64,000 nucleotides of DNA from Candidula unifasciata. Its lineage: Eukaryota > Mollusca > Gastropoda > Stylommatophora > Geomitridae. Shown one piece after another: positions 1 through 11,159 of the stretch. Within the stretch, counting starts at the first letter, position 1, and each line of letters starts with the position of its first letter. The stretch lies in NCBI GenBank assembly GCA_905116865.2, contig CAJHNH020000806.1:280330-344329 (forward strand), given 5' to 3'. Both the position numbers and the translations under genes were made by a program. Under the pieces are notes generated by a model, which did no database searches, had not been told where the DNA came from, and saw only the letters and a program-made list of their open reading frames with translations.

Positions 1-2
1 AT

Positions 3-1110
<1,108 letters not shown>

Positions 1111-1535
1111 GTTGTGGTACTTTAAATCAGGTTTCTTCGACCTTTTACCCCCTCACCAAAAACAGAGGCAGCTGATTCATGTGCCACCTAACCTAAAAAC
1201 GTGGAAATAAAAACAAATGTCAATGGCAGTTGTTTGTGATGTCTGATGTAACAGACTTACGGTTTTAAGCTAATGTGACATCTGTTGTTGCTTAGAGGTT
1301 AAAAATCTATATAGCCTGAGCATAGTTTTTGATAGACCAAGTGCTGCAGTAACATCCATTATGTTTCTCAGTTTGGTTTGGTTACTGATGTGGCTTAGAA
1401 AGTCTTTTCTCACAAATAAGTAAAAAAAATTTGAAATAAATGAAAACAATAGCCTGATAGTTTTAGAACTTAGAGATTGATATCCTTTTTTTTCAAATTT
1501 TTTTTTTTTTAACCTATATCTAAAATGCCACGTCT
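1111..1535. other. AT-rich intergenic stretch
   Basis: No supported gene. The minus-strand frame at 1270-1551 is low-complexity and contains a poly-T tract near 1491-1512. Nothing else recognised. Confidence 0.5.
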
Positions 1536-1800
1536 GGCTTAGGTGTTGCAAGTTCGACTCATAATTCTAACGCACTGTGATCGAAACCCACTGCTGGTTG
1601 TAAAGATTTTTTATCATGGTATGGGGCATCTCAGGTCGACCCAGCCTAAAATGGGTATGAGGATGTATGTCCTGGGGAAGTAAAGACAGCTGAAGTAATG
1701 CTGACCACATTACCCACCTTTTGCAGATTGGTCTGTAAAAATATGGGCGCTCTTCCCATATGCCCGATGTGCCTAAAGGCTGAAAAAGGATCTTTACTTT
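1536..1800 (+). repeat. SINE family A copy (tRNA-headed)
   Basis: The sequence starts with a tRNA-like head (TGGCTTAGG, then GTTCGACTC resembling the B box). It continues into a body recognisable by AGGTCGACCCAGCCTAAAATGG, GGGGAAGTAAAG, ATGCTGACCACATTACCCA and ATATGGGCGCTC, and ends in ATCTTTACTTT. The same body recurs at about 10640 (-), 33150 (+), 33415 (+), 38250 (-), 47800 (+) and 51735 (+). The polymerase III origin is inferred from the head. Confidence 0.75.
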
Positions 1801-2275
1801 CTTTTTTAAAAATATTTAAAATGCCATGACATCAGGTTGTGTAATCTTTGGGGGGAAAAAACTGTTGCTGCCCTGTCCCCCCAAAAAATATCAATTTCTT
1901 GAATGCAACTGAAAAGCAAATTTGAATGTTTCATTGCCTCAATTGACAGAATTTCTGAACAGATTACACACGTAGGCCATGGAAAAAGTTCATTGCCAGG
2001 AGTTACAGTGAAACCAAGCTTTTAAAATGTCCTTGTTGAAATGCCTGACAAGATTAACTTTTCAAAGTATCAGAATATTTGTTTTGCATTTGTTTCTTCT
2101 TAACTTAAAACACCAGAAATTAGCATATTTAATATATATTATTGTCACTATTTTCTTCAATATTATACTTGCCTCTGCTAAAGATGGTTAAAAAGTCTTC
2201 TGGCTATTTCTAGACACCATTTTGAAATTTAACAAAAGAAATTACTTGTTTTCCTAAATAACCCAGGAAAATAAC
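1801..2275. other. Intergenic, nothing recognised
   Basis: AT-rich sequence with poly-G/A and poly-C/A runs near 1852-1888. No coding signal or repeat relationship within the window was noticed. Confidence 0.4.
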
Positions 2276-2492
2276 CCCTAGTGGGATGCAATTTTTTGTT
2301 ATTTTGAAGCCTCACCCTGGCTCTTGCCAGGGGCTGCAATATAGCCGGGCCTGAAATATGGCCTAATGGCTGAATGCGGTTTCTGGGACCTCTACACGGG
2401 TGATCCTCATCTGCATGTGGCACTTTGTGTCATCGGGTGTTTATCACTTGTGTGATGTCCTAGTGGGGTGAGAGTACTACTACTAGAGGGGT
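2276..2492 (+). repeat. Dispersed repeat family D, (TAC)n tail
   Basis: The copy runs from a T-rich start through GAAGCCTCACCCTGGCTCTT, CGGTTTCTGGGACCTCT and GGCACTTTGTGTCATCGG to GTGATGTCCTAGTGGGGTGA, and ends in short TACTAC repeats. Related copies lie at 34855, 35085, 35605 and 50470, each with its own simple-sequence tail (ACT repeats, GTCA repeats). One orientation plus a simple repeat tail suggests a SINE or a 5'-truncated LINE. Confidence 0.7.
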
Positions 2493-2559
2493 GAAGAAAC
2501 AAGAGAAATGTCTGGACAACCACTGGTAACAACAGTTATTTTTTTTTTAAATGGCTCTA

Positions 2560-3068
2560 TACTGGCCACATCATGACAAGAAGTGAGCAGAGAATGACCA
2601 AACAGGCACTGAAATGAGAAATAATGTGAAACATCAGTGCAAGCCTAACTTTATGGGTCACTGAGTGAACTACAAAAGACAGTGAGGTTCATACTAGAGA
2701 CTTTTATCATCATCCCATAAAACTACCTGTCGTTGGGTCACCAGTTTCCGTTGACTGTCTCATCCATCCTCTCCACCTTAGGCGGTCAGTTATGATGGAC
2801 TTCAGGGTTGCATACCTGAGGCCTGTCTAGTCAGACAAGTTCTGTAACCAGGTTTTTCTTGGTCTGCCTCTTTCCCCTCTACTGAGCCCTGCAGTATTGT
2901 TTTTGAGAGGCCGTTAGATCTTATTACATGTCCATACCATTGCATATTTTGCCTTTTCGCTGTAGTTAAAACAGGCTCATAATTGCCAATGTGCTTACTA
3001 GAGATAACACTGCAGATATAGATAATCTATTTCAAGCGAACGCAAAAAGAAGAAGAAGAAGAAATAAA
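2560..3068 (+). mobile_element. 3' end of an RNase-H LINE, split by a nested LINE
   Basis: From about 2610, CATCAGTGCAAGCC..AACTTTATGGGTCACTGAGTGAACTAC matches the codon end and 3' tail of the LINE at 52760-53690. The tail resumes after the insert as GCAGATATAGATAAT.TATTTCAAGCGAACG with a (GAA)n end. The gap at 2701-2995 is a second element. Only the last few codons and the 3' UTR are present, as in a normal 5'-truncated LINE. Confidence 0.7.
2701..2995 (-). mobile_element. 5'-truncated RTE-type LINE fragment nested in another LINE, 9-bp TSD
   Basis: The insert is flanked by perfect TACTAGAGA copies (2692-2700 and 2996-3004). On the minus strand it ends with a GAT-repeat tail (start of insert CTTTTATCATCATCCCAT), as do other LINEs here. 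The body carries a degenerate C-terminal reverse-transcriptase region; GGTTTTTCTTGGTCTGCC on the plus strand resembles the equivalent part of the copies at 23955 and 42722. Confidence 0.7.
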
Positions 3069-3780
3069 GTGATTGAGGAAGTGAAGACATCCAAAGAAAC
3101 CATATAACGAACGTTGATGATGGAGGCCAAAGATGCTGGACTGGATTTCATTCACGATATCAAAAGGACTGCACATGATAGAACAGAATAGAGGAATAGA
3201 CTGCAAGCTCGGTGTGACATATAATTAGCACATTAGGAGAGTGAATGAATAAGTACTTTGATTAAACACAAAGAACTGCATTTATATTATTATTTTGACG
3301 TTTATGTTACACTATATAGATATGAGAACTGTGATTGTTGTGATTTTTATGCTACACTTTGTTGTTGTTATAAACAGCTTTTGTCACCCAATGCCTTCAC
3401 TTCAGTCACTATGGGAGAAAGCTGTACTTAGCCACAACTTTATACTTTAAAATAGTAATAGAATCTAGAATTTAAATCGTGTAGAAGTAATTGAAGAAAA
3501 GAACAAACTAGGCCAGAAAGAACTATACTGGATCGTGAGTGTAAGAAATAGAATCTAGAATGGAATATAGAAATAAAATCTAGAATTTGAATGGTGTAGA
3601 AGTACTTACAGAACAAACTAGGTCAGAGAGAACTGTCCTGGATCGTGAGTATAAGTAGAGGTTCATACAATGACATGCCTTAGATGAATAGATATGAAAA
3701 TGTCAGGTGATGGCATAGCTGAAAGAGAGGACAATGAAATGAAAGGAACACATCCCAGCTGTTGGGAGAAAAATTTTCTC
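3069..3780. other. Intergenic stretch with a direct duplication
   Basis: An about 80-bp block (TCTAGAATTT..GTGTAGAAGTA..GGATCGTGAGT) occurs at about 3461-3545 and again at 3577-3655 with moderate divergence. No gene seen. Confidence 0.5.
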
Positions 3781-4025
3781 AGATCACAGAATATTAATTT
3801 TAAAAGATAAACACCACTGATCACTGGCATCCTGAGAGCTAATAGACTGAAGTGTGGTTCGCTGTGGCATTCTTGTTAGGTGTCCAAACCACTTCAATTG
3901 TTGTTTTTTGATGACCTGTAAGACTGGCTTTATTACTAGCATTCGTCTGATTTCGTGATTTCGTATTCTGTCTTTTCTTGAAACTCCTGCAGCTCTTCTA
4001 AGATATTTCACCTCTATTGTCACAA
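3781..4025 (-). mobile_element. LINE C-terminal reverse-transcriptase fragment (minus)
   Basis: The open frame reads VKYLRRAAGVSRKDRIRNHE, then IRRMLVIKPVLQVIKKQQLKW and FGHLTRMPQ. This is the connection/C-terminal pattern found after the RT domain in RTE-like endonuclease-reverse transcriptases (aromatic-FGHL.RM). The upstream RT is absent. A sister copy is at 35240-35610. Confidence 0.75.
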
Positions 4026-4139
4026 TTTTACGTTCATTGGAGGATGTAAGTGCATCGTGCTGGTGTGTTTCTACTTCTTATGAAAGATGGTGGTCCTCAG
4101 TTTATTATAATTATATCTTCATATAACTATCATTTTATC

Positions 4140-4692
4140 AGATCGAAAATGTGTGACGGAGATTAAAAGCAGAATAGGTCAAGCGAAAGCTGCATTTCAG
4201 AAAATGAACAATATCTTATGCAATAAATCGCTCTCATTTAATGTCAGAAAGAGAGTGCTAAAATGTTACTTAGAACCTGTTCTGCTGTATGGCAGCAAAT
4301 CTTGGAATGTCAGTGAACAAATTAAGAAGAATTTGGAAGCAACAGAGATGTGGTTTCTGAGACGAATGTTACGAATACCGTGGGCGGCCAAAGTAACTAA
4401 CAATGATTGCTTGAAAGAAGCTAATGAAAGTAGAAATTTATATACAACAATAAGAAAGAGACAAACACTCTTCTTTGGTCACATAATGAGAAGAGAGACA
4501 TTGGAAAACATCGTGACAACTGGAAAGATCAGTGGGAAAGGGGATAGAGACAGACCAAGGGAGATTATATATGCTGGATGGGCTGAAACCATGGCATAGA
4601 TGGATATCATCAAGAGAACTGTTCCAGTCAACCAGGGATCGTGATCTGTGGAGACGCATGAGTGCCTACGCCAGTTGGCAGGGCACATGATG
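4140..4692 (+). mobile_element. RTE-type LINE C-terminal ORF, one frameshift
   Basis: The 148-codon frame from 4153 begins in the late RT region (KRVLKCYLEPVLLYGSKSW, then EMWFLRRMLRIPW) and proceeds to RKRQTLFFGHIMRR and GKISGK. Near 4570 a frameshift moves the end to another frame reading MLDGLKPWHRWIS, then RDRDLWRRMSAYASWQGT, followed by a stop and a GATGACGATGA tail. The catalytic YxDD core is upstream of what is preserved, so this is a dead 5'-truncated copy. The same C-terminus is at 26040, 29540, 42722 (-) and 62690 (-). Confidence 0.85.
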
Positions 4693-4696
4693 ACGA

Positions 4697-4990
4697 TGAG
4701 AGTTGACATGTCTGTGGCACAGGCGTTGCAAACGAGCTTTGTAATGCCGGTTTGTCTTGCGTTGGTTGGACAGTGGTACCGAAAGTTGACCATTAAGTGA
4801 TAATGGGACAAACTATTGAAGGTAAAATTTGCCCAAGAAGACCACAACAGTCAAAAAATTCCTGGGGTAGGTTCTGTAACGTCCTGTAAAGGGTTCACAG
4901 TTAACTTTAGAGTTGACCTATACCGCTTTGTTTTCTCCATTTTTTCCCCTACATCTTTACAGCTAGGTATGGTGCCAAGGAGGAATGGTG
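4697..4990 (+). repeat. SINE family B copy, diverged
   Basis: The head TGTCTGTGGCACAGGCGTTG matches the better copy at 11794-12030 (-), which has a tRNA-like A box (TGTGACTTAGGCGTTGCG) and B box (GGTTCGATCCC). It is followed by CAGTGGTACCGA and a tail with CTGTAACGTCCTGTAAAG. Another copy is at 44755. Confidence 0.7.
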
Positions 4991-5765
4991 AATAAAGACA
5001 GAAGTTGTGTACTAATCAAACAATGCTTAGGAGGGGATCCGAGCACTTAAGGACTGAACGGTTCTATGTGTGGTACTACCAGTTCACCATCAGCTGCATT
5101 TTATGCAGGACGTACTTAGTGCAGTCCTGTTGCGTTATCGTTCCAGTGCGTGACGCTTTGCCAATGCCTTCACCTTCGCGAAGACGTTTTCTGCTCGATT
5201 CATCATGTAGGAGTAAGGTGATAGGAACTTTAGTCGAGCTCCGGATGCTTACTTAGTGGACCATCTGCCTTGTGGATTCTGACATTGTCCATTATCAGCC
5301 ATGCACCGTTCAGCACCTCCCTGCTGCCTATACGCGGCACAAGCTCCCCGACAAATGTGCAGAACTTTTCGCCCTTGCAGGGGCCATCACTGGTGGTCTT
5401 TGAGTGAACTATGCCTTGGTTATTCACACGACCGTCTCCAGCTTTTAATCTTCTATTGGAGGTCACGGTTATTGACTGCTACAATTAGTGTAACTGTGTG
5501 TGTGGCCTCTTTCCCAGTGGGTAGGATTATGTTTGATCGTGTGCCTCTTCTTGAGTGGGCCTGCGTCGGTCACAGGTGGAGGTTAAATCCACTCTCATCA
5601 GTGAAGGTGCACTTCTCCTTGTCTCGCGGAGCCCGTGCTGAAAAGTCGAGAGCACAAATTTGCCGGCTTAACAATCGTCGTGGTACTGTTGAAGTGATCA
5701 AGCTCGCAGTGACATTTCTTTAGGTTGATCTTTAGCTTTCTGAGGGCATTGAGGATCGCAGAGCC
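4985..5765 (-). pseudogene. Decayed IS630/Tc1-type (DDE) transposase
   Basis: Read on the minus strand and across frames, the segment shows FTDESGFNLHL near 5600, RGTRSNIILPTGK, TLIVAVNNR near 5480, GPCKGEKFCTFVGELVPRI (5400-5340), LNGAWLIMDNVRIHKA (5320-5270) and SPYSYMMNRAENVF near 5190. These correspond to the first Asp, second Asp (MDN) and third acidic region (here NRAEN) of the DDE_3/IS630-Tc1-mariner family. Stops and shifts interrupt it, so it is inactive. The plus-strand frame at 5301-5723 is its shadow. No terminal inverted repeats were identified. Confidence 0.75.
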
Positions 5766-5826
5766 AGCCAGGTCAATTCATTTCAGCCGCTGCTGTGTCT
5801 GTACTAAAGTATCCTTTGGATGTCGT

Positions 5827-6060
5827 TCAACGGCGTTTTCGATTAATCAATCTATCAGGTGCCGTCTTCACAGTGAAGATTGGCCACAATGGATCTTCGA
5901 TACACACTGTGTTTTGTCCTGGCTGTACATAAATACGTATTCTTCTGTATACCCACATCTCCAGAGACTCAATTCGATTTTCTAGTTGCTTGTTTATTGT
6001 CCAAGTTTCTGCACCATCAAGCAGGGCTGGGTGTTCATAATATTTGACCATCCTCATTTT
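5827..6060 (-). mobile_element. LINE C-terminal RT fragment (minus)
   Basis: The open frame reads KYYEHPALLDGAETWTINKQ, then LENRIESLEMWVYRRIRI, the YG.ETW...K...+....E.W..RR+ pattern that follows the RT domain in RTE-like LINEs. It is interrupted on both sides. Confidence 0.75.
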
Positions 6061-6127
6061 CAGGGTGTTGTTTATCTCTCCAGTGTTTTCGATGCGCTTA
6101 CCATATCAAAGAATCAGCTTTTCTCTG

Positions 6128-6162
6128 TTGTTCTCACCCCCCCCCCCCCCCCCCCCCCCCAC
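6128..6162 (+). repeat. Poly-C tract
   Basis: More than 20 consecutive C residues. Similar C or G runs recur in the window near 10040, 35881, 37534, 41818, 42350, 46519, 51069 and 63867. Confidence 0.9.
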
Positions 6163-6229
6163 CCTAATTTTTTCCGCATCTTCACTGGAAAATAGCGCTT
6201 TCTCCTTTGTAGGCAATTTTTTTCCTAAT

Positions 6230-6482
6230 TTATTGTGTCCAGATTGCTTTGAAAAATATCTTTTTGATCTGAAAAGGGTCCTAGGTGGTTCGAAAATCGT
6301 CCAGTGCGGTTTGAAAAACGTCGTGTTTGGTTTGAAAAGCGTCCAATTTGATTTGAAGAAATCTTAGGTGGTGTATAACGATCGTCCAGTTTTATTTTAA
6401 AAAAAAAACACATCCTATATGGTTTGAGAACTGTCCAGTTTAGGATGAAAAACGTCCTAGGGGCTTTAGAAAAGTGCCTAGT
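6230..6482 (+). repeat. Degenerate ~21-bp tandem repeat
   Basis: The theme GGTTTGAAAAACGTCCAGTT repeats about ten times with drift (GGTTCGAAAATCGTCCAGTG, GGTTTGAAAAGCGTCCAATT and so on). No coding function is evident. Confidence 0.7.
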
Positions 6483-6500
6483 TTAAAGTTAAAATGGTGA

Positions 6501-6502
6501 GC

Positions 6503-6585
<83 letters not shown>

Positions 6586-6586
6586 A
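6501..6586 (+). repeat. (TA)n/(CA)n microsatellite
   Basis: A long TA run followed by a short AC run. The hydrophobic tyrosine-isoleucine frames over it are artefacts. Confidence 0.95.
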
Positions 6587-6636
6587 CACGTTATTAACAA
6601 TGCACAGGATAATGCTTTATTCCAGAGAAGAAGACA

Positions 6637-6705
6637 ACGCAGATGTGGGAAAGTACAATACGCAGATGTGGGAAAGTACATTACGCAGATGTGGAAAAGT
6701 ACATT
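6637..6705 (+). repeat. 23-bp tandem repeat, three copies
   Basis: The unit starts ACGCAGATGTGGGAAAGTAC and repeats at 6637, 6660 and 6683 with one or two changes. Confidence 0.85.
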
Positions 6706-6873
6706 ACGTAGACTGGTTTTTGCGACTGACCAAAAAATACTTCTAGTAAATGTTTTATTTATGATGAAGCTCCATAGCCACAACGTTTGCGTGTGTTCGA
6801 TATACTGTGAAGCTTGCTGTTCGGTTTTATATCATTTCTTTTGCTGACATTTTTGAAGAAAAAAATAAATAAG

Positions 6874-6945
6874 TGGAGATGCCGGGGATTGAACCCGGGG
6901 CCTTTCACATGCAAAGCGAACGCTCTACCACTGAGCTACATCCCC
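6874..6945 (-). tRNA. tRNA-Ala (anticodon UGC)
   Basis: The 72-nt cloverleaf is complete. The acceptor GGGGATG pairs with CATCTCC, including G3:U70, the alanine identity pair. The D arm is GCTC-AGTGGTA-GAGC. The anticodon stem TTCGC/GTGAA encloses the loop TTTGCAT (anticodon TGC). The T arm CCGGG-TTCAATC-CCCGG and discriminator A complete it. CCA is not encoded, as expected in eukaryotes. A T-rich stretch for polymerase III termination lies downstream on the minus strand (ATTTATTTTTTTC just below 6874). Two degenerate relatives at 8544-8608 and 8772-8846 indicate local retroposition or duplication. Confidence 0.93.
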
Positions 6946-7256
6946 GCCTGTGATCCCACAAATCTTTTAAGTCGCCTATGTTTTACATCGCTTCCATATT
7001 TAGTTAAGCTTTTTAGTCACAGTTCACTGGATAAAATTCGCTGAAAATCACGGAGTGACATAAAAACCAGTTAGGCAAACCTTGAGATCTATGAAAGTTG
7101 TAAAATGAAAGAGGAATTAGATGCAGTCATAATAAAAAAGCGTTTTATCGAGAGTAGATGAAATTTATTTTTTATAGTAGAAGTTATATAATGTTCACAA
7201 TATCCTGTTCAACTTAAAACTTAAAGGATTGAATGTTGAATTAAGAATCTACATCA

Positions 7257-7745
7257 TAGCACTCGGGACACCCCCATAAACGTTCCATCCCCATCTTCAG
7301 CAGCAAACGAAGAGTTGAAATTCCGATGGTACCAGTAACTGTCTATATCCGTCTCGCGTTTTCCCTGAGCGTCGAGCGTCGGTCAGATCCCCTTGTAACT
7401 CCCCGCAGTGCCATTCTCCTCAGACCGTAATGAACTATCTGTTCCTCGGCACTGTTCACTCGCTCCCAAAGGGCCCTCACTTGTCATACATCAGTTCACC
7501 ACCAAGTGGTGCCAGTATATCTGCGTGCTCATTTCCCAAAACACCAGCATATCGTAGAGAAAATATCCAAAGGATGCTAACTACCCTGGACCTCTGAAGT
7601 GATGCTTGCCACTCTGCACGGAGCATGCCTGTCTCCACCTTTCTCAGAATGCTCTGTGAGTCAGTTACAATGACGACATGTGTGTACAGCTGATTCTCAA
7701 GCCAGCGGAAAGCAGCAGTGACCTTCTCCCCCTCCATTTCCAAAC
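7257..7745 (-). mobile_element. LINE 3' end with C-terminal half of an RNase H domain
   Basis: The open frame reads MEMEGEKVTAAFRWLENQ, then THVVIVTDSQSILRKVE and YAGVLGNEHADILA. These match the third and fourth acidic motifs of a LINE-encoded RNase H (TDSQS, then G.L.NEHAD). The remainder to 7257 is the post-RNase-H C-terminus and 3' end, shared with the minus-strand copies at 41345-41790 and 51354-51610. The first half of the domain is seen in the copies at 39015 and 53833. Confidence 0.8.
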
Positions 7746-8039
7746 TAGACGTTGTGATATCCTATGTCAGGCTTTTTTGCACTAAGCCACAAGGATTATA
7801 ACTGGGATACTAACTGTTCATCGAGATCTCAGAGCGTTTATGTATATGTGTGATATTTTATATATTGTGTCATTATTTAACACGACCGGCTCCAAAAATT
7901 GGAGGAGAGCGTCTTAATTACTTACTTCAACTGTTGCTTTGTTTATCCATTTTTCCAAGCTGTGATTAACATCGAAATTGAATGCTGAATATTTAGTTAC
8001 TCCTAGTAACATTGTACGCCGAAAGTACAAAGAAAGAAA

Positions 8040-8095
8040 ATTAGTTGTGTATTCCTTTACAGAACGTTGCAGAACCAACCCCAGCATTTTTGAAA
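8040..8095 (-). repeat. SINE family B tail fragment
   Basis: TTCCTTTACAGAACGTTGCA and the following AACCAACCCCAGCATTTT correspond to the tail of the SINE B copy at 11794-11850. Confidence 0.5.
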
Positions 8096-8102
8096 TGAGA
8101 GA

Positions 8103-8232
8103 AGTTAGTAAGGGAGAAATGAAAGAGATGTAGAAAGAGGAAGGAGAGATAGAGAGAGAGAGAGAGGGGGGGAGAGAGAGAGAGGAGAGAGAAGAGAGAG
8201 AGAGAGAAGAGAGAGAGAGAAGAGAAAGAGAT
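8103..8232 (+). repeat. (GA)n purine-rich microsatellite
   Basis: Interrupted GAGAGA runs with short G7 and AGAA variants. Another GA run sits at 8424-8465. Confidence 0.9.
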
Positions 8233-8543
8233 AAAGATGAGAAGACAAGACTGAATTAAAGGTCAGAACAGTAAATGCTATGGGAACACGACTAAGAGAG
8301 AACAGAACGGAACCTTTCAGAACAAGGAACAGAAGTATAGACAGTAATGTGGGAACTGTCACATTAGACAAAGAGAGAGGAGGTCGCGAGAGGCCCCGGC
8401 AAATCCCCGGCCAGCTCCACTAGAAGAGAGAGAGAGAGAGGCGTAGAAGAAACGAGAGAGAGAGTACACACATATTGGAACACGCACGGACATGGACCTC
8501 TTTAAAATTCCCCGGGGATGAAAGAAAAAGTTGTGACATTACG

Positions 8544-8608
8544 TGGAGATGGCGGGGATTGAACTCGGGGCCTTTGTGTGTGCACAGCGAACGCCCTACA
8601 TTCGCCCT
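8544..8608 (-). pseudogene. tRNA-Ala pseudogene
   Basis: The 3' half is well kept (minus strand CCGAGTTCAATCCCCG then CCATCTCCA), but the anticodon loop reads TGTGCAC and the D arm and 5' acceptor no longer fold. It is clearly derived from the tRNA at 6874-6945. Confidence 0.75.
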
Positions 8609-8771
8609 ATAATCTGATAGCATAGAACTGATAGTATAGAACTGATAGTATAGAAAGTAAATTGTATTCGTGAATGCTGGGAACTGTCACATTAGCTTTT
8701 TACCACACAGCCTCCTTATCACTCCAGGATCTTCAACAGTAATGACTTATAACTTACATCGCTTTAAATGC

Positions 8772-8846
8772 GGGGTTGTAGTTCAGTGGGTTAGAGCGTT
8801 CGCTTTGCATGTGAAAGGCCCCGGGTTCAATCCCCTGGCAACTCTC
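8772..8846 (+). pseudogene. tRNA-Ala-like sequence, probably pseudogene
   Basis: GGGGTTG-TA-GTTC-AGTGGGTTA-GAGC is followed by TTCGC-TTTGCAT-GTGAA and CCGGGTTCAATCCCCTGG. An extra C enlarges the T loop. The acceptor pairs GGGGTTG with CAACTCT, leaving a weak G1:U72 pair. Anticodon TGC and G3:U70 persist, so a low-level functional tRNA cannot be excluded. Confidence 0.65.
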
Positions 8847-8999
8847 CCGTTCGATTGGGATCATCTCCACTAAACTTTCTTTTTCTTCTAAATGTTTCAG
8901 AGGAAGGGTACCCGTAGTAGGGCAATAGGGAAGTATTCAAATCTCCCACCACAAGTTCTTCTTGACCCTTAAAACAAACGTTTCACTCTCTTTCTTGTA

Positions 9000-9350
9000 T
9001 TAATTTTTTTTTCTTCTTCATGTCCTCTCCCATTTCTCTCCTTTTGCTCTCTCTCTATATTTTGTCTCTCTCCTCTCTCTCTCTCTCTCTCTAGAATCAC
9101 CAGAAAGCACCCGTACGGAAATGTCTCAAAAACAATAACAATCCGTAACGTCTCTCTCTCTCTCTCTTACGCCCCCTTTCTCTCTCGTTTATCTTCTCCA
9201 CCTTACTCTCTATTTTTTTCCAGTTTACGCCTCTCCCCTATTCCTCTCTCTCATTTCTTTCTTTCATTTTACCCCACAGGTCTCTCGCTTATTTCTTTCT
9301 TCTTTCTCTCTCACTTCTCCCTCTTATTTCTCTCTCACTCCTCCCCCTTT
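9000..9350 (+). repeat. CT-rich low-complexity region
   Basis: Runs of CTCTCT and TTTCTTTC with short unique spacers. No gene. Confidence 0.85.
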
Positions 9351-9408
9351 TCCTATTTAAAAAAAATATATGAAAGCTTATTTAAAAAAAGAGTCGGTAA
9401 ACCAAACA

Positions 9409-9925
9409 GTTAGTCTATCAAAAAATCATTTATTCAATCAAATAATAAATAAGTCAATCAAACAATCAATTAGTAAGTCAACTTATCAGTCAGTCAGAGT
9501 CCATCAATCTCTCAACAAGTCAGTCAGTCAATCAATCAGCCAGTCCACCAGGATCAACCAGTCCACCAGTAAATCAATCAGTCCACTAATCAATCAACGA
9601 GTCCACCAGTCAATCAGTCAGTCTACTAGTCAAAGAACCAGTCCACCAGTCAATCAACCAGTCCACAATTCAATTAAACAATCCACCAATCAATCAACCA
9701 GACCACAGTCAATCAATCAGTCCACCCGTCAATCAACCAGTCCACCCGTCAATCAATCAGTCCACCAGTTAATCAACCAGTCCACCAGTCAATTACCCAG
9801 TCCAATAGTCAATCAACCAGTCCACCAGTAGATCAACCAGTCGACCAGTAAACTAAACGGTCCACCAGTCAATAGGCCAGTGCACCAGTCAGTCAACCAG
9901 TCCACAAGTCAATCAACCAGTCCAT
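9409..9925 (+). repeat. 20-bp minisatellite (about 25 copies)
   Basis: The unit CAATCAACCAGTCCACCAGT repeats with point changes and indels. A continuous Asn/Gln/Ser/Thr frame across part of it (9370-9831) is a product of the repeat, not a supported gene. Confidence 0.9.
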
Positions 9926-10277
9926 TATGTTTTTACTACATGACCTCTTGAGGTTCTCAAAGGGATGTTTTTCGCAGTAAATAATTTGGGACCGGTATTC
10001 GGAGGGGTGGTAAATAATTTATGAAATATATAACTTGTTACCCCCCCCCCCACCCCCCCAAAAAAATTATGTAAACTCATTCAGTACCATGGAACTCACC
10101 ATGCGTTCACTGGTTACACAATATATGGTACGAATACCGTAGGTAGGATCTGTCGACTAAATAACAGCAGTGACATCCATTAAATTTATATTTTACAATA
10201 GACAACACGATATGTGTTTGAAAACTAAATAAATAAATTACGCATTTTTTATCAGTAAACAAAATACAATGCTGTAT

Positions 10278-10552
10278 CCCCCGTGTGGGTTCCGGGGCCC
10301 TACTATGTACAAAACAAGAATAGACCCACTGCTTACCAACAAGCAATTCGTAAGAGTTGACTAATTGGGAGCTTCCTTCGAAGTCGGAGTGTATCTGCCT
10401 GAGAGGCAAGGAACCAACAGTCTACATACAGATCTGTCAAACGGATGCACAGGCAACACTCAGGTTCTAGAACAGGATTGCAGTCCAGAAGTGGACGAAC
10501 AACCAGAACTTTTCGCCGGAGTTTACAACCGGTGAACGCGAAGAAGAAGAAG
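10278..10552 (+). repeat. SINE family C copy with 12-bp TSD
   Basis: The element starts CCCCCGTGTGGGTTCCGGGG and ends in a GAAGAAGAAGAAG tail. It is flanked by perfect ACAATGCTGTAT copies (10266-10277 and 10553-10564). Internal landmarks are AGACCCACTGC, GTCGGAGTGTATCTGCCTGA and GAGGCAAGGAACCA. Other copies are at 18618 (+), 21525 and 21715 (-), 32890 (+), 37333 (-), 52440 (+) and 63304 (+). Confidence 0.9.
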
Positions 10553-10639
10553 ACAATGCTGTATTATTCATGTCAAGGAAAGGACTCGTTTTGCGTATTG
10601 GGCATATAGGGCTAAACTTATATTTTATAAACTAATCGG

Positions 10640-10822
10640 CACTTGCTGGGTAAAGTGGTCAACGTCAGGCCTGCCGCCTTTACTTTCCGGAACTGTACCT
10701 GGTATCCACTATAGACTGGACTGGGAGCCAAGGTCCGTTATGAAAAAAGTCTCCATCAGGACCCGAACAAACAACTTACCGATCAGCAGGCTAGCCTCTA
10801 GCCGCTACACCACGCCGGCTCC
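10640..10822 (-). repeat. SINE family A copy
   Basis: On the minus strand the head reads GGCTAGCCTGCTGATCGG..AAGTTGTTTGTTCGGGTCC, followed by GGCTCCCAGTCCAG and GGAAGTAAAGGCGGCAGG, matching the copies at 33150 and 51735. Confidence 0.7.
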
Positions 10823-11060
10823 CATATTATCCGAGGCATACGCTAAAAGAGGATAGAGGCGTGGAGCAAGAGGTTGACCATGAACAAGAGGGAAAGATGC
10901 CATCCGAGAAACTCTAAAACAGCTAGCTGTAGCGGAGGTGGGCAGAAGAGCTATCGATTGATTTGTCTGCTCTGGGCTGCCACCTGAAGTTTCGCAATCC
11001 TGAGATGGGTTTTCGTGGTTCTGATTCACGGTAAAACTGTAAAAGAAGAAAGCAAAGCTT
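10823..11060 (+). mobile_element. LINE C-terminal fragment
   Basis: The frame reads EAYAKRG, RRGARG and TRGKDAIRETLKQLAVAEVG with internal stops. It parallels the end of the element at 27630-27890 (YKAYTKRGEGRRAKGGLR, IRETLQHDDVSMVEAARRA). It ends in a short A-rich tail. Confidence 0.65.
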
Positions 11061-11159
11061 TTGCCTCGACTACAAATAGTCTGACTTTGAATGTGATGGC
11101 GGTAACAAAAGCAAAGATGTGGCTAGACACAGCAGTTTTTCCCATGCGTGCTTTCTAAG

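Noticed and set aside
5301..5723. 140-codon plus-strand frame
   Set aside because: Antisense to the DDE transposase relic, whose motifs are on the minus strand.
6494..6847. Tyr/Ile repeat protein frames on both strands
   Set aside because: Products of the (TA)n microsatellite.
9370..9831. 153-codon Ser/Gln/Asn-rich frame
   Set aside because: Generated by the 20-bp minisatellite; no sign of selection or splice context.
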